The notes beneath the pieces were generated by a model, which had not been told where the DNA came from, made no database searches, and worked only from the letters and a program-made list of their open reading frames with translations. The position numbers were made by a program, and so were the translations under genes. DNA of 5,269 nt, taken from positions 1 through 5,269 of the forward strand of contig CANHPJ010000155.1 of assembly GCA_947462515.1 (NCBI GenBank). Direction: 5' to 3'. Of the stretch, positions 1-5,101 are shown one piece after another. Within the stretch, counting starts at the first letter, position 1. The number at the start of each line of letters is the position of its first letter. The stretch is from Bacteroidota bacterium. GTDB taxonomy: Bacteria > Bacteroidota > Bacteroidia > JACCXN01.

Positions 1-1007
1 GCCGAATTAGTTTTAATATCCACGGTGGCAGACATCCCAGGCCGGAAAGGCGAGGCATTCGGATTTTTTTTATTTAAAAGATCTTGGTAAGATGATCTTA
101 AAATCCGGATTTTAACTTCAAAGTTGGTGACTTGATCAGCACTTATTCCGGTTGTTTTAGCTGAGTTTGCTATTTGAGTTACCAGGCCTTTGAATTTTCT
201 TTCAGCGTAGGCATCTACTTCAATATCAGCAGTATCATTTATTTTCAGTCTAACGATGTCATTTTCATTTACATCTACTTGTACCTCCATTTCCTTGAGG
301 TTGGCGATTCTCATAATTTCTGTGCCGGCCATTTGCGAAGTTCCAACCACACGTTCTCCTTCTTCAATATTAAGCATGGAAATTGTTCCGCTATTTGGAG
401 CTAAAATCGTCGTTTTTTGTAGGTTATCGTTTGCTTCTTTCACAGAGGCCTCAGCACTTTTGATGTTAAACTCGGTACCCAAAACATTTTGCTTTGCGGC
501 CTCAATTTCGGAATTAGCCACCTCAAATGCAGCTTGAGAGGCATCAAAGTCTGCTTGTGAAATGGCGCCATCCTTGAATAATGTTTGATTACGTTTATAG
601 TTTGCTTCAGTATTTATAAACTGTGCCTTTGCCTGAGATAGTCTTGCTTTGGCATTTGCAAGGTTTGCCTTGGATGAGTTTAAAGTGGCTATGGCTCTCT
701 CGCGAATAGATACATAAATATCTGGGTTTATCTTAACCAATAAATCTCCTTTTTGCACCTCATCACCTTCTTTAACTAAAAGTTCAATTATTTCACCAGA
801 GACATCTGCACTTATTTTTACTTCGACTTCAGGTTGGACTTTACCATTTGCTGTTACTGTTTCTATGATAGTTCTTCTTGTTACAAGCTCAGTAGTAATT
901 TCAATCGGTTTTTTTCCACCAATTAAGCCGGTCTTTTTACCAATAAAAAAAACAACGATTAATCCGAGAGCTAAATAAATTATTTTTTTGATATTTTTGC
1001 TTTTCAT
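1..1007 (-). CDS. Membrane fusion protein (periplasmic adaptor) of an RND- or MacAB-type efflux/export pump, 3' end cut off by the window
   Basis: The adaptor of a tripartite pump links an inner-membrane transporter to a TolC-like outer-membrane duct across the periplasm. The visible 335 residues begin with an N-terminal membrane anchor (about residues 9-23, IIYLALGLIVVFFIG after KKxK). The first half of the biotinyl-lipoyl domain follows (about 62-93, with VSGEIIELLVKEGDEVQKGD), then an Ala/Glu/Lys-rich alpha-helical hairpin (about 97-197). The second lipoyl half is at about 199-222 (TTILAPNSGTISMLNIEEGE) and the beta-barrel at about 228-333, ending in the family motif FRPGMSATVDIKT. The frame is open to base 1. 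Full-length relatives are usually near 400 residues or more, so the membrane-proximal C-terminus lies outside. The start at 1007 follows CTTAAA, as in its neighbours. The long hairpin and single anchor suit a MacA-like adaptor, but the transporter partner is not in view, so the pump class and substrate are unknown. It lies 82 bp after the upstream barrel gene with no terminator between, so co-transcription is possible. Confidence 0.94.
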   Translation of the reverse strand, partial: MKSKNIKKIIYLALGLIVVFFIGKKTGLIGGKKPIEITTELVTRRTIIETVTANGKVQPEVEVKISADVSGEIIELLVKEGDEVQKGDLLVKINPDIYVSIRERAIATLNSSKANLANAKARLSQAKAQFINTEANYKRNQTLFKDGAISQADFDASQAAFEVANSEIEAAKQNVLGTEFNIKSAEASVKEANDNLQKTTILAPNSGTISMLNIEEGERVVGTSQMAGTEIMRIANLKEMEVQVDVNENDIVRLKINDTADIEVDAYAERKFKGLVTQIANSAKTTGISADQVTNFEVKIRILRSSYQDLLNKKNPNASPFRPGMSATVDIKTNS

Positions 1008-1089
1008 TTTAAGATATAATGATTCAAAATTAGCATAATTTACGGCTTGATTTACGATCTATGAATTCATAAATAATGCCTTTTTTAAA

Positions 1090-2199
1090 TTAAAACCAAA
1101 TTGTTAGGTTAGAAACAAGGCAAGTGCTCTGATTGATGGGGTTTCCTTTGTTATTTAAGTATACTTTTTTATCAGAAAAGAATTCTCTTGCTTCTAGTCT
1201 GATCATGGCATTATTGAAAAGATTGATGTTCAAGCAGGCTCCGGTAGAGAAAGAATTGAAGCCCACAGGATTTAATGGGGCAATTTGAACATTTTTAGGA
1301 TCATTAAAGTATTCAATTCTTCCAGAGATTGAAAGGTTTTTATTTAGTTTTTGTTTAGCAATTAAATTAGCCTGCCACCATATATTATTGTTGTTATTAT
1401 TCAGGGGGTCGATTTTTTTCTGCAAACCAATATAGGCACAAGACGTAAATGAAAATCGTCCATCGGGATTGTGAATCCAGTATAAATCTGTAAAATATCG
1501 CATTCTATTATTTGGGGATAATGAAGAACGTTCGTCGCCCAAATAGGTATTCCAATTTATTAAGTTTTTATTGTTTGGTCTGTATTCAATTTGGGTACCC
1601 ACTGATTTGCCTTGGTTTTGGTCTTGAATTTGCTGCCAACCATTAATCAGGTATAGGTAGGCGGTGATTTTAGCTCCCAGGGGCATGCTTAATTTTAAAC
1701 CCGATAAGTAATAGGGAACATATTCAGGAGCAAATGATCGGGTGTACATCAAGTGATCTTTACTTATTGCACTTTCGTTGGTGTATGGTGAACTTAATAC
1801 TCCATAGTCAAGCCATATTTCTTTGTCTTTAAAAATTTTTAGTCCTGCATTGGCCTCAATGAGATTTTTGAGAGTTCCGGTTTCAGAAGCATAATTGGTA
1901 TTTACGTAGGTGCCAAATCCAGGTACAAACCTTGCTCTTAATCTTTCAGATTTATACCTTAAATCGATATAGGCAAGATTGATATTTGCCTCATTGTGTC
2001 GGTTCATGGAAACCAAATAGCTGATGTTACCATCTTTTGGCTGATTGAAATTATAATTATAATAGGTGTCTAGATAACCAGCAATGGCAATTTTTCCAAT
2101 GTGTTCTCCCGAAACGGTGTCCATATTGCTTGGATTGACGATTTGAGCTTTTATTAATCCTGACAAGAAAAATAAAAAGATGAAAAATATTTTATTCAT
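1090..2199 (-). CDS. Outer-membrane beta-barrel protein, putative porin-2 (BBP2/OmpL-like) family
   Basis: This is a predicted outer-membrane barrel of 369 residues, probably a porin for small solutes. Residues 1-18 form a signal peptide (MNK, a Phe/Leu/Ile core, then a likely cut at KA|Q). The mature part opens with GYLDTYYNYNFNQP (41-54), the first-strand motif typical of Bacteroidota members of this family. It then alternates polar and aromatic beta-strands with turns rich in Asn, Asp, Gly and Pro. Other family-like segments are NGWQQIQDQNQGKS (186-199), RIEYFNDP (294-301) and RLEAREFFSD (334-343). The protein ends in a beta-strand with a terminal Phe (NLTIWF), the usual outer-membrane barrel end. 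A run of six Asn (267-272) sits in a predicted loop. I chose the ATG at 2199 over an in-frame ATG at 2214 because it gives a proper signal peptide and lies directly after TTTTAAA. Family assignment is good. Substrate is unknown. The gene is downstream of the HU terminator and so needs its own promoter, which I could not place. Confidence 0.85.
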   Translation of the reverse strand: MNKIFFIFLFFLSGLIKAQIVNPSNMDTVSGEHIGKIAIAGYLDTYYNYNFNQPKDGNISYLVSMNRHNEANINLAYIDLRYKSERLRARFVPGFGTYVNTNYASETGTLKNLIEANAGLKIFKDKEIWLDYGVLSSPYTNESAISKDHLMYTRSFAPEYVPYYLSGLKLSMPLGAKITAYLYLINGWQQIQDQNQGKSVGTQIEYRPNNKNLINWNTYLGDERSSLSPNNRMRYFTDLYWIHNPDGRFSFTSCAYIGLQKKIDPLNNNNNNIWWQANLIAKQKLNKNLSISGRIEYFNDPKNVQIAPLNPVGFNSFSTGACLNINLFNNAMIRLEAREFFSDKKVYLNNKGNPINQSTCLVSNLTIWF

Positions 2200-2356
2200 T
2201 TTAAAATAAAGCAATTGAAAACGTTCAAAATGGAAAAAGACTCAACTAAAAATTTTCGGATTAAAGTATTAATTTAATTTGGAAAAATTATTGTTTGACA
2301 TAGAAGTTGCTTTATGTCTTTAATTCAGCAATTCTTATGGATTTGTTTTAAATAAA

Positions 2357-2386
2357 AAAAGCGGTTATTCGAAAATAACCGCTTTT
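2357..2386 (-). terminator. Intrinsic terminator of the HU gene
   Basis: A perfect 13-bp stem (2357-2369 paired with 2374-2386, core GCGGTTATT/AATAACCGC) closes a four-base loop that reads TTCG on the minus strand. It is followed on that strand by a long T-rich tract (CTTTTTTTATTT). It begins 18 bases after the HU stop codon and is oriented to end HU transcription, separating HU from the downstream barrel gene. The flanking A/T also gives a short T run on the plus strand, but no plus-strand gene ends here. Confidence 0.93.
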
Positions 2387-2404
2387 AAAATAGAAGTAAG
2401 AAAA

Positions 2405-2677
2405 TTATTTGATTGTTTCAGACAACTCGCTACCTGCTTTGAATTTAGCTACATTTTTAGCAGCAATTTTAATTTCTTTTCCAGTTTGAGGATTTCTTCC
2501 AGTTCTTGCTGCTCTTTTAGTAACAGAAAAAGTTCCAAAACCAACTAAAGTAATTTTGTCTCCTTTTTTAAGTGCTTTAGAAGTTACATTGATAAATCCA
2601 TCTAATGCTTTTTTTGCATCAGTTTTTGAAATTTCTGATTCAGCTGCAATTGCGTCAATTAATTCTCCTTTGTTCAT
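2405..2677 (-). CDS. HU-family DNA-binding protein (bacterial nucleoid protein)
   Basis: This is a small basic DNA-bending protein that acts as a homodimer on the nucleoid. Its 90 residues match the normal HU length. The N-terminal helices (MNKGELIDAIAAESEISKTD, then AKKALDGFINVTSKALKKGD) form the dimer body. They are followed by the beta strand KITLVGFGTFSV and the HU/IHF signature RAARTGRNPQTGKEI (55-69). That signature carries the arm arginines and Pro63, which in this family intercalates into the minor groove. The C-terminal segment AAKNVAKFKAGSELSETI is also canonical. The frame extends 26 codons upstream to an ATG at 2755, but that extension is hydrophobic and unlike HU. The ATG at 2677 sits after CTTAAA and gives the standard protein, so it is the start. 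The gene is monocistronic by layout, with a terminator 18 bases after the stop. The sequence does not distinguish an HU-alpha, HU-beta or specialised paralogue, so no symbol is given. Confidence 0.97.
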   Translation of the reverse strand: MNKGELIDAIAAESEISKTDAKKALDGFINVTSKALKKGDKITLVGFGTFSVTKRAARTGRNPQTGKEIKIAAKNVAKFKAGSELSETIK

Positions 2678-2742
2678 TTTAAGACTTTTTATGATTAAAC
2701 TTAAATTACTTCCACTAAAAGTAAATAAAAATATATCTAAAT

Positions 2743-2769
2743 CAAAGTTTAGCAAAAAAAAACATTCAA
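2743..2769 (-). promoter_or_regulatory. Weak candidate Bacteroidota-type promoter for the HU gene
   Basis: The minus strand reads ATTG (2769-2766), a T-rich spacer, then CTAAACTTTG ending at 2743. The second element resembles the Bacteroidota -7 box TAnnTTTG with one extra base, or one mismatch if read as AAACTTTG. The first resembles the -33 TTTG. The spacer of about 15-16 bases is shorter than the usual 19-21, so this is tentative. Transcription from here would leave a leader of roughly 55-60 bases before the HU start codon. Confidence 0.3.
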
Positions 2770-3124
2770 TTTCTTGCTAAAATAAGGCTTTTGGAAGAAA
2801 TTGATAAGTGTTTTTCTGAAAATAAAGCTCAAAACTAGGATTTACGAAATATAATTTCAAGATTATTAAAGAGCCTGATAATAGTGTTTTATCCTTTATT
2901 ATGAATATATACATAATTTAAGATAATCTAAAAAACTAAGTTCAGTTTGTTTCAGCGATTTTTGAATGTCGTATGTTTTTCTTCTGGTTTGTAATTTTTT
3001 CCACAAATACGAATTGTTTTTCTTGATTCTTGCCTAATAAATTCCCCGCTTTAATTTTCCATAAATAATACAAAATTTTTTAAGCTACTGAATAATAGTG
3101 TCTTGTTTTAATAAAGTAAGTTTT
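2756..3124. other. AT-rich intergenic stretch between divergent genes, no gene seen
   Basis: I see no convincing gene, tRNA or terminator here on either strand. A 23-codon plus-strand frame beginning at 2966 has no supporting start context. A ten-base direct repeat ATAATAGTGT occurs at 2878-2887 and 3092-3101, each preceded nearby by CTGA. In DNA this AT-rich that could be chance. The stretch separates the HU gene from the first helical-protein gene, so at its two ends it probably carries their promoters. Confidence 0.6.
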
Positions 3125-3143
3125 ATTGAAGAAGGACTTCAAT
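3125..3143. repeat. Inverted repeat 1 of the leader cluster
   Basis: Perfect 7-bp arms ATTGAAG (3125-3131) and CTTCAAT (3137-3143) flank the five bases AAGGA. No T tract follows on the plus strand, so it does not look like a terminator. It is the outermost of three dyads upstream of the gene that starts at 3240 and may be a protein-binding site or part of a leader structure. Confidence 0.45.
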
Positions 3144-3161
3144 TTGCCATAGTTTTAATAA

Positions 3162-3177
3162 TAGCATTTAAATGCTA
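3162..3177. promoter_or_regulatory. 16-bp perfect palindrome, candidate operator
   Basis: TAGCATTTAAATGCTA is a perfect palindrome with no spacer, centred 70 bases before the start codon at 3240. Arms this long with no loop cannot form a good RNA hairpin but are ideal for a dimeric DNA-binding protein. The half-site AATGCTA resembles AGTGCTA, which occurs twice before the next gene (4038 and 4083). The role as an operator is inferred from symmetry and position only. Confidence 0.45.
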
Positions 3178-3178
3178 A

Positions 3179-3199
3179 TTCTGGATATAAATTCCAGAA
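3179..3199. repeat. Inverted repeat 3 of the leader cluster
   Basis: Perfect 7-bp arms TTCTGGA (3179-3185) and TCCAGAA (3193-3199) flank TATAAAT. It starts one base after the 16-bp palindrome and ends 40 bases before the start codon. It could be a second operator half-site pair or a weak RNA hairpin in the leader. TAATTCTG at 3176-3183, straddling its left arm, is one mismatch from the -7 box TAnnTTTG, but no -33 element lies at the right distance. Confidence 0.45.
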
Positions 3200-3239
3200 C
3201 TGACATAAAGCAACGTATAAACAATTTAATAGATAAATT

Positions 3240-3983
3240 ATGAAAAAAGAGTCGCCATCATATTTCGGGGAAGAGGCTGTAGAAAGCAATGTAAATTCCG
3301 CATTTCAATGGTTTAATCATACAGCTCGTTTAATGAGTGAAGGTTACAGAAGTCAGCTGAGCTCAAGTTATGAGATGTTTAATGATTTTTTTGAGAATAC
3401 ATTGCATGCCTTAAGAAATTCATTTGAATCTGAAACCAATGGTATTTCACTTTCTCAAAAAACTATGAGTTTGTTCGTGAAAAATCTTGAAATGTTTTCT
3501 GATTTGAGTAAAGACATAATGAAGAAAACTACAGATTCTATAAAAACAAAAGATGGGTATTATATGCTTAACGAAGATTATTTTGATGCAATTTATCACG
3601 CCTACAATAATCAGGCAAAACATATGGCATCGATAAATCAAAATTTTATGGACATAGTAACCAAATATTCAAAATCAACCCAGTTTGATTATGACGGATT
3701 TGCAAAGAATTTTCAAAAGCAGATGCAATCCAATATGAATTCATCGAATCTAGCTTTTAAAAATATGCTAAATACATTCGATGGTTATAAAACAATGCCA
3801 GAGGCTTCGGGGAATAAGATGGTTGAGGAAATTAACAGGCAGATTGATCTTATGGCTAAAAGCAACATTAAATTTTGGAATGATTTATATGCTGCTTTTT
3901 CTAAACAAGCAGATGAGAATGCGCCAACGCCGGTAAAAGAGGAGGTTAAAACCAGTCCAAGTCTAAAAAAACAATTGGCCTGA
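3240..3983 (+). CDS. Soluble all-helical protein, phasin-like or PhaE-like by architecture (putative)
   Basis: This 247-residue protein is not matched to a family by any motif I recognise with certainty. It has no signal peptide, no membrane span and no cysteine. It is almost entirely amphipathic helix: about 17-65 (AFQWFNHTARLMSEGYRSQL onward), 70-100, 110-145, 150-180 and 192-225, where KFWNDLYAAFSKQ forms an aromatic-faced last helix. A flexible tail rich in Pro, Lys, Glu and Ala (about 226-247, ending SPSLKKQLA) follows. Size, helicity, regular Phe/Met/Leu spacing and a disordered Pro/Lys/Ala tail are what phasins (polyhydroxyalkanoate granule-coat proteins) and the PhaE subunit of class III synthases look like, so that is my leading guess. 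No synthase or reductase gene is in view to support it. The start follows AAATTA. It is divergent from HU and preceded by three inverted repeats. A second helical protein gene follows 145 bp later. Alternatives are a coiled-coil scaffold or stress protein. Confidence 0.55.
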   Translation: MKKESPSYFGEEAVESNVNSAFQWFNHTARLMSEGYRSQLSSSYEMFNDFFENTLHALRNSFESETNGISLSQKTMSLFVKNLEMFSDLSKDIMKKTTDSIKTKDGYYMLNEDYFDAIYHAYNNQAKHMASINQNFMDIVTKYSKSTQFDYDGFAKNFQKQMQSNMNSSNLAFKNMLNTFDGYKTMPEASGNKMVEEINRQIDLMAKSNIKFWNDLYAAFSKQADENAPTPVKEEVKTSPSLKKQLA

Positions 3984-4037
3984 TATAGCTTTAATTTTTA
4001 ACCCTATCATTATTTTTTTGTGAATTCAATTTTCTTG

Positions 4038-4091
4038 AGTGCTATTAAAATGATGAGTTAAATAAAAATCAGTATTGATACCAGTGCTATT
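4038..4091. repeat. Spaced direct repeat AGTGCTATT ahead of the second helical gene
   Basis: The nine-base word AGTGCTATT occurs at 4038-4046 and again at 4083-4091, 45 bases apart, in the 145-bp gap before the gene at 4129. The second copy ends 37 bases before the start codon. The word resembles the half-site of the palindrome at 3162-3177 (AATGCTA), hinting at a shared binding protein, but the match is short. Confidence 0.3.
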
Positions 4092-4128
4092 CTTAACAAA
4101 ACGTAAAACGATAAAATACATAGATTAA

Positions 4129-4746
4129 ATGAGTACCAATTTAAGAAAGAAACAGCAAGTGATAGAAGCGAATATCGAGACTATAACAAGATTATCGGAG
4201 TTATTAGTTAAAGAAATAATCGAGGCGAACTCAAAGAATATTTCATTGGCTATTGAAAAAAATAAAATAGTAATTGATAAAATTCGTGAAAAAGTCATTG
4301 CTAAAAATATGGATCCAAAAATTATGGATGTTGTATATAAAACCTTGGTGAGTAGTGTTTTGCTTGCTGAAGAAATGATTGATAATGCAATAGATGATCA
4401 CCAAGAAAATATAAATCAAATAACACAATCCTATAAAAAGCTTGTTGAATCATTTAATCAGCAGTATTCTAATGACCAGGCGGAATCGAAGAATTTGCTT
4501 GAATTATTTACTTTGAATTTTGAAGAATCTATTAAAAATGCCAATGATAGGCTCTCCAATCAAATAAAGCAATATAATAAACACGCGAACTTTGCATTGA
4601 ATTTTAACCGTAATTTCTCAGAAAACATCAATTGTCAAATTGAATTTTTGCATGATTTTAACAATAATAATATATTCCAAAATATAAACAATTGGGTTTC
4701 GGAGTGGAATAAGCAAACTATTCGTGAAAAAGTAGAGTTTAATTAA
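4129..4746 (+). CDS. Soluble helical, coiled-coil-like protein of unknown function
   Basis: I do not recognise this 205-residue protein. There is no signal peptide or membrane span and only one cysteine (C169). The N-terminal 60 residues form a charged amphipathic helix with Ile/Leu/Val at heptad-like spacing (ETITRLSELLVKEIIEANSK, then ISLAIEKNKIVIDKIREKVI). A break at MDP (61-63) leads to a second helical stretch (64-112) and a third (about 117-168). The C-terminus is rich in Asn and aromatics, with NNNN at 178-181 and NNWVSEWNKQ near 187-196. The start codon follows GATTAA, like its neighbours. It is in the same direction as, and 145 bp after, the phasin-like gene. It shares that gene's helical make-up and short spacing, so a joint role is plausible, for example two proteins coating one granule or forming one assembly. 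No clear sequence similarity between them is visible by eye. No convincing terminator follows it. Confidence 0.6.
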   Translation: MSTNLRKKQQVIEANIETITRLSELLVKEIIEANSKNISLAIEKNKIVIDKIREKVIAKNMDPKIMDVVYKTLVSSVLLAEEMIDNAIDDHQENINQITQSYKKLVESFNQQYSNDQAESKNLLELFTLNFEESIKNANDRLSNQIKQYNKHANFALNFNRNFSENINCQIEFLHDFNNNNIFQNINNWVSEWNKQTIREKVEFN

Positions 4747-4929
4747 TTTAATGTGACCTTTAAGTAAGATGATTTTTTAACCGAAATGAAAATTTAGAAA
4801 TTTCAAAATTTTCGAAAGTTTAAACCTTCGGAACGACTCGAGTTATATCCTATTTAATTAAAAATAAAAACATTCAAATTCAATGATTTTCTAATAGGAG
4901 CGATTAAAATTGAAAAGTAAAAAATTTTT

Positions 4930-5013
4930 ATGAAGCGTTTTTTAGTTGAAGTTTTTGAAGGTATTTTGAAAACTGTTTTGAAAGGTTTTATATCCATTTT
5001 TTCTATGACATAA
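4930..5013 (+). CDS. Possible 27-residue amphipathic micropeptide (tentative)
   Basis: An ATG at 4930 opens a 27-codon frame that ends at TAA 5011-5013. The peptide begins MKRFLVEVFEGILKTVLKG and ends ISIFSMT. Phe, Leu, Val and Ile recur every three to four residues, with Lys, Arg and Glu on the other face, so one amphipathic helix is expected. Short helical peptides like this can bind membranes or granule surfaces, or act as type I toxins. The start context is A/T-rich (AATTTTT) but lacks the TTAA seen at the real genes here. A frame this short in AT-rich DNA can arise by chance, and the periodic hydrophobic pattern is the only positive evidence. Confidence 0.25.
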   Translation: MKRFLVEVFEGILKTVLKGFISIFSMT

Positions 5014-5045
5014 TTTGGTTTTGGTAAGCCCTAGTTCTGTTTTTT

Positions 5046-5101
5046 TTTTCTTGACTTTGCCGGTAAATTAACGCTTCTGTTTTAAAGCAAAGTCAAGAAA
5101 A
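5046..5101. repeat. Long imperfect-loop inverted repeat (15-bp perfect arms)
   Basis: The arms TTTTCTTGACTTTGC (5046-5060) and GCAAAGTCAAGAAAA (5087-5101) are perfectly complementary across a 26-base loop. After one mismatch, three further A/T pairs extend the stem outward. It starts 33 bases after the stop of the possible micropeptide. The T run lies on the 5' side of the stem on both strands, so it does not read as an intrinsic terminator in either direction. It may be a structured RNA element, an interspersed extragenic palindrome, or a remnant of a small mobile element. Confidence 0.7.

Noticed and set aside
174..537. Two overlapping plus-strand reading frames of 76 and 93 codons
   Set aside because: They lie antisense inside the well-supported adaptor gene and have no start context or recognisable protein features.
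1060..1071. 12-bp palindrome TATGAATTCATA between the barrel and adaptor genes
   Set aside because: Palindromes of this length are expected a few times per window in AT-rich DNA, and nothing else marks it as a site.
1381..1402. Trinucleotide run encoding six Asn in the barrel protein
   Set aside because: Asn runs in surface loops are common in AT-rich Bacteroidota barrels. It could vary by slippage but is not itself remarkable.
2556..2780. 74-codon plus-strand frame
   Set aside because: It is antisense to the HU gene and its promoter region and is only the shadow of the HU coding strand.
2966..3037. 23-codon plus-strand hydrophobic frame in the intergenic region
   Set aside because: No TTAA-type start context, no periodic pattern and no neighbour to support it. 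Frames this short are expected by chance.
3447..3641. 64-codon minus-strand frame rich in Cys, Ile and Phe
   Set aside because: It is antisense inside the phasin-like gene, and its composition is that expected from reverse-reading AT-rich helical coding sequence.
3981..4020. Possible terminator after the phasin-like gene (TGATA...CCTATCA followed by T-rich DNA)
   Set aside because: The stem is short and needs a bulge, and the loop is long. It is too weak to call.
4243..4428. 61-codon minus-strand frame
   Set aside because: It is antisense inside the second helical gene, and the Ile/Phe/Asn composition is a reverse-strand artefact.
4788..4813. AT-only inverted repeat after the second helical gene, considered as a terminator
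   Set aside because: It has only one G-C pair in the stem and no clean T tract downstream.
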